Part shown: positions 7,480 to 16,231 of the stretch, piece by piece | Numbering within the stretch: position 1 is the stretch's first letter | Layout: each line of letters opens with the position of its first letter | Assembly (NCBI GenBank): GCA_045110475.1 | Contig: JBGCGC010000050.1 | Coordinates: 81,590-145,589, forward strand | Direction: 5' to 3' | Source of the DNA: Granulosicoccus sp045110475 | GTDB lineage: Bacteria; Pseudomonadota; Gammaproteobacteria; Granulosicoccales; Granulosicoccaceae | Length of the DNA: 64,000 nt | Notes under the pieces: generated by a model | Told to the model about the DNA's origin: nothing | The model's input: the letters and a program-made list of their open reading frames with translations, nothing else | Databases searched by the model: none | Translations under genes and position numbers: made by a program

Positions 7480-8508
7480 ATGCATTTAGCCCGCTACCCG
7501 CGTCACTTCCTTGCTCACTTGCCTACACCACTTGAGCGTCTGGACCGACTAAGCAAAGAGCTTGGTGGCCCTGAAATCTGGATCAAGAGAGACGATTGCA
7601 CTGGTCTGTCTACGGGTGGAAACAAGACGCGCAAGCTGGAGTTTCTGATGGCCGAAGCCGAGCTGCAGGGCGCAGACATGGTCATCACCCAAGGCGCTAC
7701 TCAATCCAACCATGCGCGGCAGACGGCAGCGTTTGCTGCAAAAATCGGCATGCAGTGTCATCTTCTGCTCGAAGATCGTACTCAGTCTAATAACGAGAAC
7801 TACAACTTTGGCGGTAATGTACTGCTGGACCATATGCACGGAGCAACGACGGAGAAGCGTGCAGGTGGTATGGATATGGCTGCCGAGATGGATGCAGTAG
7901 CTGACACTTTCAGGGCTCAGGGCAAGAAGGTGTACGTCATTCCCGGTGGTGGTTCCAACCCGACTGGCGCTTTGGGTTACGTCAATTGTGCGTTTGAGAT
8001 GCTGGGGCAGTTTAATGAGCGTAACCTGAAGGTCGATCATATCGTGCACGCCACCGGTAGTGCAGGAACCCAGGCAGGTCTGATCACCGGTCTCAAAGCC
8101 ATGAATGCAAACATACCGTTACTGGGTATCGGCGTGCGCGCACCCAGGCCCAAACAGGAAGAGAATGTTTTCAATCTCGCGGTTGCAACTGCCGAGAAAC
8201 TGGGCTGCCCCGGCGTCGTCGAGCGCGACGATGTCGTGGCCAATACGGACTATGTAGGCGAGGGCTACGGTATTCCCACAGCCAGTGGTCTCGAAGCCAT
8301 TGCCATGTTTGCAGAACTGGAGGCTATCCTGCTGGATCCCGTCTATTCAGCCAAAGGTGCGGCAGGTTTCATCGATCTGATTCGCAAAGGCCACTTCAGC
8401 AAGGACGAGCGTGTCGTTTTCTTACATACCGGTGGCGCAGTTGCCCTGTTCGGTTACGACTCCGCTTTCGATTTCTCAGGTCGCTGGGCAGGGGATGCCG
8501 CAAGCTGA
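7480..8508 (+). CDS. PLP-dependent D-cysteine desulfhydrase family enzyme, possibly L-cysteate sulfo-lyase
   Basis: The product is 342 residues, of the ACC deaminase/D-cysteine desulfhydrase branch of fold-type II PLP enzymes. The PLP lysine is predicted at K49 in GGNKTRKLEF, and the neighbouring TQGATQSNHARQTA carries the Ser-Asn-His substrate/carboxylate motif. The phosphate loop is HATGSAGTQAGLITG. L-cysteate sulfo-lyase (CuyA), D-cysteine desulfhydrase and ACC deaminase share this architecture. From memory of the family, the segments HLPTPLERLDRLSKELGGP and DRTQSNNENYNFGGNVLLD look closest to the CuyA-type group, so release of sulfite and ammonia from cysteate is a reasonable guess. The racemase gene follows after 7 bases, suggesting co-transcription. 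A promoter should lie in the 270-base gap from the M20 gene. Confidence 0.82.
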   Translation: MHLARYPRHFLAHLPTPLERLDRLSKELGGPEIWIKRDDCTGLSTGGNKTRKLEFLMAEAELQGADMVITQGATQSNHARQTAAFAAKIGMQCHLLLEDRTQSNNENYNFGGNVLLDHMHGATTEKRAGGMDMAAEMDAVADTFRAQGKKVYVIPGGGSNPTGALGYVNCAFEMLGQFNERNLKVDHIVHATGSAGTQAGLITGLKAMNANIPLLGIGVRAPRPKQEENVFNLAVATAEKLGCPGVVERDDVVANTDYVGEGYGIPTASGLEAIAMFAELEAILLDPVYSAKGAAGFIDLIRKGHFSKDERVVFLHTGGAVALFGYDSAFDFSGRWAGDAAS

Positions 8509-8515
8509 TTAATCG

Positions 8516-9211
8516 ATGAGCGAATTCAAGCGTATCGGTGTGCTTGGCGGCATGGGGCCGCAAGCGACCATCCTGTTACAACAACGGCTCGTGTCCGGTA
8601 TCGCCGCCGACGATGATGCTTCGCATGTGCCGTTGCTTATTGACATGAATCCGCAGATACCGTCGCGACTGGACTGGATACTGAAAAAACAGGGGGATGA
8701 TCCTGGTCCGGTACTCGCTGGTATGGCAAGAACGCTCGAACACGCCGGCGCCAGCGCACTGGCGATGCCATGCAACACCGCCCACTACTACGCGCCGCAG
8801 ATTACTGCGGCTGTTTCTATTCCCCTGCTTAATATGATTGAGTTGTCAGGGCAGGCAATCCTGCGCTCGATCGGCGACGATGCCGTTGTCGGAATGCTGG
8901 CGTCGCCAGCAACGCAACAAATCAATTTGTTCAAGAACGCCTTCGCCAGTCATGGATTGCGAGTCGTGCACCCGGACAGGACTGAGCAGCTGCTATCGGC
9001 TATCCGTCGTATCAAATCGCAGGGTGCAAGTCGTCTGGATACTGAGACACTTCTGGATGCAGCGCAAGATTGTGAGCGACAGGGTGCAACCTGTCTATTG
9101 GTGGGATGTTCCGAGTTCTCCCTGATTGCCGACACCCTGTCAGGCTGCTTGCCTGTGTTCGACTCCCTGGATGTGCTCGTTGAGCAAATGCTGTTGTTCG
9201 CAGCGTCCTGA
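8516..9211 (+). CDS. Aspartate/glutamate racemase family protein
   Basis: The product is a cofactor-independent amino acid racemase of 231 residues. The glycine-rich start is IGVLGGMGPQAT. The two catalytic cysteines are C86 in AMPCNTAH and C198 in LVGCSEF, both present, so an active two-base racemase is predicted. DMNPQIPSR corresponds to the substrate loop of the YgeA/aspartate racemase group. It is cytoplasmic. Being translationally adjacent to the D-cysteine desulfhydrase/cysteate lyase-like enzyme (7-base gap), it may interconvert the D and L forms of that enzyme's substrate. That is an inference from the neighbourhood. Confidence 0.88.
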   Translation: MSEFKRIGVLGGMGPQATILLQQRLVSGIAADDDASHVPLLIDMNPQIPSRLDWILKKQGDDPGPVLAGMARTLEHAGASALAMPCNTAHYYAPQITAAVSIPLLNMIELSGQAILRSIGDDAVVGMLASPATQQINLFKNAFASHGLRVVHPDRTEQLLSAIRRIKSQGASRLDTETLLDAAQDCERQGATCLLVGCSEFSLIADTLSGCLPVFDSLDVLVEQMLLFAAS

Positions 9212-9294
9212 ACCGTGCGCGGACACTGTCTGCCTTGTTCTCCCACTGTGGTGGCTTAGTGCCAACCGGCTAACTTGTGTCACTCACCTTGTCG

Positions 9295-9969
9295 TCAGCT
9301 TGCAACCTGAGCGATGGTAGAGTCGGTTGCGCACCATCGTCTGGTATGAAGCCCACATTCTCGTTGTGGTAACCCTTTTGTCGGATCGTAGACATCCGGA
9401 CCTGACGGCAACGCATGTTTCTGTCGATAAAGCTCGACGGCGTCTGCAGACCATTCCAGCATCGGATAGGATTTGACCAGCCCGGGGCTGATCGTCTCTC
9501 GAGCTGAAAGCTTGTCTCGATGACTGGACTGAAATCGTCGTAGTGATGATAACCAGAGATCGGGCTGCAGTTCCTTGAATGCCCGCTGAAAAGGTTCCAG
9601 CTTCATGGTAAACGTAAAGGCATCATGAGCCGGTGTGCCAATCTCTGGTATTTCCATGCTCTGCGCGTTGGCTGGGCGGAACGTTATCAGGTTTAACCCA
9701 AGGGTCTCTGTCAGGTGAGTTGCAAATAACAGTGTGTCACGAGTGTTGTAACCCGTGTCCACCCAGACGATGGGAATATCTGGCGAAATACGCGTAAGCA
9801 TATGTAAAAACACCGCAGAATCAGGGCTGAATTTGGTGCTTGCTACAGGTCTGATTGCGCTTTTCAGCGAATGTTCTACACAAGTCAGTGTCTCGTCGGC
9901 GATGCGCTGGAAGGGTGACGAGTCAGTCGAATCTGCTGAATACCGAGTGTGCTGGATTGCCGCTGGCAT
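9295..9969 (-). CDS. cysH: Phosphoadenylyl-sulfate reductase-like protein (CysH family)
   Basis: This is a PP-loop protein of 224 residues. The nucleotide loop is STKFSPDSAV (usual family form SxSFGPxSxV), followed by IPIVWVDTGYNTRDTL. The substrate-contacting LSSLRRFQSSHR and the hallmark C-terminal ECGLHTRRWC contain the catalytic C205. No CC...CC iron-sulfur motif is visible, so it is the PAPS-type enzyme that uses thioredoxin to make sulfite. The family's usual partners (cysDN, cysIJ) are absent nearby; instead it sits next to a cysteate/cysteine PLP enzyme and near a sulfatase. The SFG-to-KFS change in the loop is unusual, so altered or weakened activity cannot be excluded. Confidence 0.8.
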   Translation of the reverse strand: MPAAIQHTRYSADSTDSSPFQRIADETLTCVEHSLKSAIRPVASTKFSPDSAVFLHMLTRISPDIPIVWVDTGYNTRDTLLFATHLTETLGLNLITFRPANAQSMEIPEIGTPAHDAFTFTMKLEPFQRAFKELQPDLWLSSLRRFQSSHRDKLSARETISPGLVKSYPMLEWSADAVELYRQKHALPSGPDVYDPTKGLPQRECGLHTRRWCATDSTIAQVAS

Positions 9970-10120
9970 ACCTTGGTTCCTGAAAGAGGTGAGGAATCAA
10001 CCCATTGTCGGTAACTGTCGATACTTATTGAAATACCTTTTTGGTATAAGCATATTCCTGCATGGCGAGGTATAACTGAATAGTGACACTGACTCTGCCC
10101 TGGAACTTGCTTAGCTGATC

Positions 10121-11434
10121 ATGCATAAAAAATTCCCGATAGACGGATCCAACGATGCGTTATGGATGGCCACTGCACCGCCAGCGCCAGAAGTCGAGCC
10201 ACTGCGCGGTTCGTCCCACGCGGATGTCGTGGTTATTGGTGGTGGCTTGACCGGTTTGAACGCTGCTTTGGAGTTAGCGCGTCACGGTGTGTCAGTCTCT
10301 GTTCTGGAGGCTGCGTCCATCGGTTTTGGTGCCTCTGGCAGGGCCGGTGGGCAGGTTAATCTCGGACTCAATGAGGGTCCTTCTCAGTTGTTGAAGCGCT
10401 ATGGCGATGAACAAGGGCATCGACTGATAGAGCTTGTCCTGAACACGCCACAGTGCGTGTTTGACCTTATCCGGGAGTACGGCCTTCGATGTGATGCTGT
10501 TCAGAATGGTTGGGTACAGGCCGCTGCAAATAAAACGATCTGGCAAACGCAACAAGCCACCGCTGAAGATTACAACTCGCATCGTCAGATCATGAGTGTT
10601 CTTGACGGTGACGAGCTGGCGACTCGCAGTGGTGCTAACGGCTATGTCGGCGGCCTTTTTGTTGAGTCGGCGGGGTCGGTACAGCCGCTTGCGTATACAC
10701 GCGAGCTAGCCAGAGTGTCCTTAAATCAGGGCGTTCAGATCTACGATAGAAGTGCAGTAACAGGCATTGAACGCACAGGCAGTCAATGGCGGGTATCTAC
10801 AGCCATTGGAGAACTTACAGCTGGAAAAGTACTGATTTGTACCAATGGCTATACACCAACGCAAGTGAAGCTACCTCTCAATGGATTGTCTTCCAGAGTG
10901 GTTCCGGTGCGCAGTATTCTTGCAGCAACGGCTCCGTTAAGTGACAACTTGCGTAAGTCCATCCTGCCAGAGGAGGTTACGTTCGTCGACAAACGCCGCC
11001 TGATTCTCTACATGCGTTATGACCGTGACGGCAGATTATGTGTGGGTGACCATGGGCCGACGAGGGATAGTTTCAGAATGGAGGATTTTGCGGCAGTCAA
11101 GCAGAGGGCGCTAAGCGTTTTCCCGCAGCTTGAAGGTGTCCAGTGGGACTATCATTGGGGAGGACGTCTTGCCATGACAAAATCCGGCTTGCCCTTTATG
11201 CATGAAGTAGCACCCGGTCTGGTGGCGGGAATGGGGTTTAATGGCCGGGGTGTAGGGATGGGTACGATGATGGGACGTGAGCTTGCACGGTATGTAATCA
11301 ATGAAGATCCTCGTGCGACGGGATTTCCACTATCGCGTCCGAAAAAATTTGTCTTGCATCGGTTTCATCGTGCAGGGGTGAGTATGGCAGTCAAGTGGTA
11401 CGCTTTGCAGGATCACCTTGACCGTTATCGTTAG
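10121..11434 (+). CDS. FAD-dependent amine/amino-acid oxidoreductase (DAO family, PuuB-like)
   Basis: This is a glycine-oxidase-fold flavoprotein of 437 residues. The FAD dinucleotide-binding motif is VVVIGGGLTGLNAALELARHG (about residues 35-55), ending in the ribose-binding Glu of VLEA. GASGRAGGQVNLGL is the typical flavin-contacting loop. The C-terminal WGGRLAMTKSGLPFMHE and GLVAGMGFNGRGVGMGTMMG complete the flavin site. The arrangement matches gamma-glutamylputrescine oxidase (PuuB/OrdL) more than DadA. It would oxidise a secondary or primary amine to an aldehyde plus ammonia and hydrogen peroxide. It is transcribed divergently from the cysH-like gene, with 151 bases between. Confidence 0.85.
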   Translation: MHKKFPIDGSNDALWMATAPPAPEVEPLRGSSHADVVVIGGGLTGLNAALELARHGVSVSVLEAASIGFGASGRAGGQVNLGLNEGPSQLLKRYGDEQGHRLIELVLNTPQCVFDLIREYGLRCDAVQNGWVQAAANKTIWQTQQATAEDYNSHRQIMSVLDGDELATRSGANGYVGGLFVESAGSVQPLAYTRELARVSLNQGVQIYDRSAVTGIERTGSQWRVSTAIGELTAGKVLICTNGYTPTQVKLPLNGLSSRVVPVRSILAATAPLSDNLRKSILPEEVTFVDKRRLILYMRYDRDGRLCVGDHGPTRDSFRMEDFAAVKQRALSVFPQLEGVQWDYHWGGRLAMTKSGLPFMHEVAPGLVAGMGFNGRGVGMGTMMGRELARYVINEDPRATGFPLSRPKKFVLHRFHRAGVSMAVKWYALQDHLDRYR

Positions 11435-11516
11435 TTGTTTTCTCAGGTGGGGTTTCGGTTAATGGCTTTTCGACACTTTACGTCGTAGAGAATATCCGAG
11501 GTCCTTTAATCGAATT

Positions 11517-13166
11517 TTACCGATTTGGCCCTGCAGGCTTTAAATCAGAAAATGCCTTGCCAGTGACTGCCTGATATTCGGCCTCGTCCCAGAAACCGAT
11601 GAGGATTCCGCTCTCAGCCGCCTTACCTTGTCGCTTCAGTATGTCTTCTGTTGCGGTAATACGCGTGTGATGTTGCGTCGCCCAGGACAGCAACGCAGCC
11701 TCCATCCTGCATCGCACATCGTCGTGTTCCTGCTGTGATGAGTTACCCAGATCACACAGCTCATCCGGGTCAGTTTGCAGATCGAATAACACCGGCGTAA
11801 AACCTTCGCAACGTACATACTTCCAGCGACCATCAAAGATCATGACAGTTCTGGCGTCTTCCTGCGGGACATTCAAGGCATGCGACATTTCGAAAGAGCT
11901 GTAGTCATGCTCACTGATGGTGTACCGGCGTTGAAAGCCTGAGGTGCCATGTAGCAGGGGTGTCAGATCTCTACCTTCCACGATATGTGGCTTAGCCTCG
12001 CATCCCAGAGCCGCCATAAAAGTCGGTGCAAGGTCGATCATTTCAATGAGCTCATCCGAAACTGTACCGCGCGTCGAGTTGGCCTGTGTACGAGGGTCGC
12101 TGATAATCAACGGCACCTTGACCGCTACCTCGTGATAAAAATCCTTGTCTCCCATCCAGTGGTCACCCAGATAGTCCCCGTGATCGGACGTAAACGCAAT
12201 GATGGTGTTGTCGCTCAGCCCTTTTTCATCCATCCAGGCGAACAGTCGCCCCAGATTGTCATCAAGCTGCTTTATCAGGCCCATGTAGGCCGGGATAACA
12301 TGATTCCGAACTTCATCACGTGCAAAGCTCTTGCAAATACGTGAGCGCAGATAGGCTTGCATCAGAGGATGAGTTGTGTCGCGTTCTGCCTCGGAACGAA
12401 TCGGCGTGACGATATCAGCATCACTGTACATGTCATGATAAGGCGCTGGAACAATATATGGCCAGTGAGGCTTGATGTAGCTCAAGTGGCACATCCAGGG
12501 TTGATCTTCGTCCATGGCCTTTGACATGAAATCCATGGCACGGTTAGTCATGTAAGCTGTTTCCGAGTGTTCTTCCGGAACGTCGGCTGGCAAGTGCGAG
12601 TGCTTGAGCAACCAGCCGGATAAGCGATCACCCTCTGCATCCAGGCCTGAGTTGGCGAAGTCTCCCCAGGGATTGTCTGACTGGAAGCCGTGAGCGACCA
12701 GATAGTCATCGTAGGCCGACCACTTTTGTCGCATGCTATCCGGGTGCAATCCATCATCGCGTTCAAACGCATCAAAACCACACTCGCTTATCCGCACACC
12801 AATGTCGCTACCTGGATCGATACCCAGCCAGGCGAGTCCATGTTGATCGGCAATCATGTGGGTCTTGCCCACCAGCACGGCTTTTGCGCCTACCTCACGC
12901 AGGTGATCACCTAGCGTGGGTTCACCTACTCTGAGTGGCATACCATTCCATGTTGAACCATGACTGCGCACATAGCGACCTGTGTAGGCACTCATGCGGC
13001 TTGGGCCACATACCGGAGATTGCACTCTGGCGCTGCTGAAGCGTACCCCGCGGGATGCAAGTGCATCAATATGCGGTGTGTGTAAATGGGGATGACCGTA
13101 GCAGCTCAGGTAGTCGAAACGCAGCTGATCTGCCATGATCCAGAGCACGTTGGGTGTTTTACTCAT
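11517..13166 (-). CDS. Sulfatase (arylsulfatase/choline-sulfatase-like)
   Basis: The product is 549 residues of the alkaline phosphatase superfamily. The sulfatase signature C-x-P-S-R is present as C53 in SPVCGPSRMSAYTGR, the cysteine converted to formylglycine. Metal ligands are expected in the N-terminal NVLWIMADQLRFDYLSCYG and in IIAFTSDHGDYLGDHWMGDKDF. LVGKTHM carries the active-site Lys/His. No signal peptide is visible, so it probably acts in the cytoplasm on an imported sulfate ester. The exact substrate is unknown. A formylglycine-generating enzyme or anSME is not encoded in this window and must lie elsewhere. It is followed on the same strand by a deacetylase and an NTF2-like gene. 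Confidence 0.9.
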   Translation of the reverse strand: MSKTPNVLWIMADQLRFDYLSCYGHPHLHTPHIDALASRGVRFSSARVQSPVCGPSRMSAYTGRYVRSHGSTWNGMPLRVGEPTLGDHLREVGAKAVLVGKTHMIADQHGLAWLGIDPGSDIGVRISECGFDAFERDDGLHPDSMRQKWSAYDDYLVAHGFQSDNPWGDFANSGLDAEGDRLSGWLLKHSHLPADVPEEHSETAYMTNRAMDFMSKAMDEDQPWMCHLSYIKPHWPYIVPAPYHDMYSDADIVTPIRSEAERDTTHPLMQAYLRSRICKSFARDEVRNHVIPAYMGLIKQLDDNLGRLFAWMDEKGLSDNTIIAFTSDHGDYLGDHWMGDKDFYHEVAVKVPLIISDPRTQANSTRGTVSDELIEMIDLAPTFMAALGCEAKPHIVEGRDLTPLLHGTSGFQRRYTISEHDYSSFEMSHALNVPQEDARTVMIFDGRWKYVRCEGFTPVLFDLQTDPDELCDLGNSSQQEHDDVRCRMEAALLSWATQHHTRITATEDILKRQGKAAESGILIGFWDEAEYQAVTGKAFSDLKPAGPNR

Positions 13167-13259
13167 ATGTGTGCCTATTGCTCCAGTTACTTATCGATGA
13201 AAAGAGTCGGAAACACCTTGCGACGATGTAGCCAGTGTACTCGTATCGGCCCGGTACCA

Positions 13260-14150
13260 TTACTCTAAGTTGATTTGCCGATAGTGGTCATTAATGGCGC
13301 TTGCCGTGCATATCCAGACACGTTCATCCGCAGCTTGAAGTATGTGCTGCAGGGCTTGCTCCAAAGACTTCAGCCGATGAGGGTAACCCATGATATACGG
13401 GTGCAATGCGATCCCCATCACCAGTGGATGCCGGGATGATTCCTCAAGCATCACATCAAAGGCATCCTTGATCATGTCTCGAAAGGCCGGGGATTCAAGT
13501 TTGCGACCGACCATTTGCGGGATATCGTTAAGCTCCTGCGGGTAAGGGACCGACAGTATTTTTCCACCACGTGTTTTCAGCCACGTTGGCTGGTCATCAT
13601 GACTCCAGTCGAGCAAGTAATCGTAACCCGCCTCGTCTAACAAGTCGGGAGTGTTGTCGGTTTCCGCGATCCAGGGGCCTAACCAGCCACGTGGATGTGT
13701 GCCTTCGTGAGCTGTCATGGTGGCAGTCGCCTGAGCGATCAATGTACGTTCCAGTTCTACTGTCAAGACGTCCTGCCTCTCGGCATTGGTTCGGCCATGA
13801 GCGATGATGTCATCACCTCGCGCTCTGAAAGCTTCCACTACGCCCGGTGCATCCTCATACATCAGGCTGTTCGCCAATACGGTGCAGGGTACGTTCAAAC
13901 GATCAAACAAATCGAGCATGCGCCAGACACCTACGCGGTTTCCGTAGTCGCGCCAACCATGATTAAGAATATCGGGCGTTCCCCCCGGACAAAGTTGAGC
14001 GCCCAGTCCTGAACCAAAGGAGAAGCACTCAAGATTGACACCAAGGTAGATTGCCAGACGCGCATTGCCGGGCCAGTGAAAATCAGGCCGATCTATGATG
14101 TTTGAATGTGGGTATCGAGCGTGATGATGTGTGTCGATCAAGGTTGTCAT
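13260..14150 (-). CDS. Polysaccharide-deacetylase-fold hydrolase (PuuE allantoinase-like)
   Basis: The product is 296 residues with the NodB/polysaccharide deacetylase fold, of the variety seen in PuuE-type metal-independent allantoinases and related amidohydrolases. The N-terminus RLAIYLGVNLECFSFG, the middle DDIIAHGRTNAERQD, and GWLGPWIAETDNTPDLLDEAGYDYLLDWSHDDQP are the recognisable core blocks. IALHPYIMGYPHRLKSLEQ gives the conserved C-terminal His. The protein is cytoplasmic. Neighbouring amidase, FAD amine oxidase and sulfatase genes suggest degradation of a nitrogen-rich compound; that is inference. It lies 8 bases downstream of the NTF2-like gene, so the two form an operon with the sulfatase. 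Confidence 0.84.
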   Translation of the reverse strand: MTTLIDTHHHARYPHSNIIDRPDFHWPGNARLAIYLGVNLECFSFGSGLGAQLCPGGTPDILNHGWRDYGNRVGVWRMLDLFDRLNVPCTVLANSLMYEDAPGVVEAFRARGDDIIAHGRTNAERQDVLTVELERTLIAQATATMTAHEGTHPRGWLGPWIAETDNTPDLLDEAGYDYLLDWSHDDQPTWLKTRGGKILSVPYPQELNDIPQMVGRKLESPAFRDMIKDAFDVMLEESSRHPLVMGIALHPYIMGYPHRLKSLEQALQHILQAADERVWICTASAINDHYRQINLE

Positions 14151-14158
14151 GCCGTGTG

Positions 14159-14620
14159 CTATACCATCAAATTGTTTTTGATCAATAGTCGTTCGGCGCT
14201 ATCGTTCCACACATCCATTGTGGCTATTTTTCCATTTTTGATCAGGAAACGGTCGATGTAGCGATTTCCTTCAAAGGGTTCGCCATCGGGCCATTCGCCG
14301 TACAGGGTACCCAGACTGTAAACGACTATGCCCTCGTCAGTGACGCATTCGTCGAATCGGCCCAGCTTTTTTTTCACCCATGAATATCGGTGCTTGTTAA
14401 ATGAAGTTGGTCCGCTGGGGTGATCGAACACGTTGCCTCCTGTGAAGGTGATAGTAACGTTTGCATCAACGAAGGTGGCAGCAAGTTCCGGATCAGGCTT
14501 CATGGATGCGTCCAGATAGAGGCGAACAATCTGTGCTTGTTCGGACAGTGCTGAAAAAGCATCGTTGTGATCTGACATAAATAGCTCGATGGAAGGCAAG
14601 TGAACGTCCATGGTATCCAT
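14159..14620 (-). CDS. SnoaL/NTF2-like protein
   Basis: This is a small cone-fold protein of 153 residues from the ATG at 14620. That start is preferred because AGGGCGA lies just ahead of it; a GTG at 14650 would add ten residues. The pattern is that of SnoaL-like proteins: an N-terminal helix pair (IVRLYLDASMKPDPELAATF), VTITFTGGNVFDHPSG, and an amphipathic strand GEPFEGNRYIDRFLIKNGKIATMDVWND. The RFxIxxGKI block is common in SnoaL proteins. They act as small isomerases/hydrolases or as binding partners. It is the first gene of the minus-strand NTF2, deacetylase, sulfatase run. Confidence 0.7.
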   Translation of the reverse strand: MDTMDVHLPSIELFMSDHNDAFSALSEQAQIVRLYLDASMKPDPELAATFVDANVTITFTGGNVFDHPSGPTSFNKHRYSWVKKKLGRFDECVTDEGIVVYSLGTLYGEWPDGEPFEGNRYIDRFLIKNGKIATMDVWNDSAERLLIKNNLMV

Positions 14621-14650
14621 CAAGTCGCCCTGTTTACCATTACGTTCCAC

Positions 14651-15015
14651 TGGAAACCGCAGTCTTTATCATTCAGGACGTGTATCGTTCGGCCGGAAAT
14701 GTACTATCTGGCAGCTTTGGGGGGGGGCTTTTCACAGACATTGATAATATCTGGCGATCTTTCGGGCTTCAGCCTCCCCCAAATCCTGTGTAACATCATC
14801 GCCTCTTGTCGATTAGTAGCTGCCTGAAGGATCTGATAATCGGCAATACCTTGTAAGGTTTTTTGGTTTTTAGATGAATAGTGCAGGGTATTGTCGGCGC
14901 AGATATCCGTGAAAAGAAGAACTGGGCGAGCTGTTTTGGATTGGCAGGCAACCCACTGTCGCAAGGTTCTGTAGTATTGGTGAGACCTTTATCTGGACTT
15001 AATCATCGCAACACT
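14651..15015. other. Intergenic region with a nine-G homopolymer
   Basis: These 365 bases separate the divergent NTF2-like and 2-hydroxyacid dehydrogenase genes. No supported gene is seen: the 86-codon minus-strand frame at 14704-14964 has no motifs. A run of nine G lies at 14719-14727. The in-frame extension of the dehydrogenase ORF back to 14881 is not used, because it precedes a normal N-terminus. Confidence 0.5.
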
Positions 15016-15981
15016 ATGGCAACCAAACCTGTCGTCTGGATTACCCGTACCTTGTCCGCCAACACTATGAAACGGGCAACGCAGCATTATGATGTGGTGT
15101 TCGATGATGCAGATGAGCCTGCAGATAGTCATAGTATTATCGCGCGTAGCGCTGAAGTTGACGCCTGTATTCCATGTCATTCAGAACACTTCTCAGCCGA
15201 TGTCGTTGCGCAGCTGAATCCGCGGCTGAAAATAGTAGCTAACCATTCTGTTGGCGTTGACCACTGTGATCTCGATGCCCTGAAATCTCGTGGTATTGTC
15301 GTCACCAACACCCCGGACGTACTGTCAGACGCAACTGCCGAGATTGCCATGCTATTGCTGTTGGGTGCAGCCCGACGCGCGGCAGAGGGTGATGCAATGG
15401 TTAGAAGTGGTGCGTGGACGACGTGGAGCCCCTCGTTCATGGTTGGCCATCAGGTTACTGGCAAGCGCATCGGAATCGTTGGGATGGGCAAGGTTGGGCA
15501 AGTCATGGCCCGTCGCGCCCGGGGGTTTGACATGCAGGTGCACTATTACAACCGTCAGCGCCTCAGCGCGGAAAAAGAGGCAGGTGCTATCTACCATGAC
15601 TCTCTTAAATCGCTACTGGAAGTATCCGAGTACCTGTCGTTGCACTGTCCAGCCACCGACGAAACCCGAGGCATGCTTGACGCCGAGGCTATCGCAAGGT
15701 TACCTGACAGCGCTATTGTCGTTAACACCGCACGCGGTGCGCTGGTCGACGAGCAGGCATTGGTCGATGCCATTAACCGGGGAAAACTGGCTGCCGCCGG
15801 TCTGGATTGTTTCGTGACTGAGCCGGGAGGTAATCCTCAGTTTGCTGCTCACCCCAACATCTTCATGCTGCCGCATATTGGCAGTGCGACGTTCGATACG
15901 CGAGACGCGATGGGGTATCGCGCACTGGATAACCTTGATGCATTCTTTGCGGGTAAGGAGCCGGGTGATCGACTGGTATGA
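15016..15981 (+). CDS. D-isomer-specific 2-hydroxyacid dehydrogenase (glyoxylate/hydroxypyruvate reductase type)
   Basis: This is an NAD(P)-dependent dehydrogenase of 321 residues from the ATG at 15016 (MATKPVVWITRTL). The Rossmann motif is GIVGMGKVGQVMARRARG. The catalytic triad is recognisable as Arg in VVNTARGALVDEQAL, Glu in the following TEPGGNPQF block, and His in LPHIGSATFDTRDAM. IVANHSVGVDHCDL is the N-terminal substrate-binding loop. The family reduces glyoxylate, hydroxypyruvate or other 2-keto acids. It could handle the keto acid made by neighbouring aminotransferases or oxidases. The reading frame extends upstream to 14881, but that part does not resemble the family. Confidence 0.9.
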   Translation: MATKPVVWITRTLSANTMKRATQHYDVVFDDADEPADSHSIIARSAEVDACIPCHSEHFSADVVAQLNPRLKIVANHSVGVDHCDLDALKSRGIVVTNTPDVLSDATAEIAMLLLLGAARRAAEGDAMVRSGAWTTWSPSFMVGHQVTGKRIGIVGMGKVGQVMARRARGFDMQVHYYNRQRLSAEKEAGAIYHDSLKSLLEVSEYLSLHCPATDETRGMLDAEAIARLPDSAIVVNTARGALVDEQALVDAINRGKLAAAGLDCFVTEPGGNPQFAAHPNIFMLPHIGSATFDTRDAMGYRALDNLDAFFAGKEPGDRLV

Positions 15982-16231
15982 TCCGATCGTGTGATTGGAT
16001 ATATTTATAATAAAAACAGTGGTTTAAGCTCTCATCGAAAAAAATTGAGACTTGTTTTCCTCGATCTCCTCTTCCGAAAGAACCCCCACGTGATGTGAGC
16101 CAGTGCTGTTCTGTGCGTCAAATCACGATAGGTAAATTCCTTCCTGTTTTACTTGCTTGAAGTTCTATTGTGAAGTAGATTCGCAGGAGTTAGTCCATTA
16201 AAACACCACTACTCAGATGAGGAAATTGCCG

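Noticed and set aside
14704..14964. 86-codon minus-strand ORF containing the G tract
   Set aside because: The tail is Pro/Lys from the homopolymer, there is no family signal, and it lies in a divergent promoter region.
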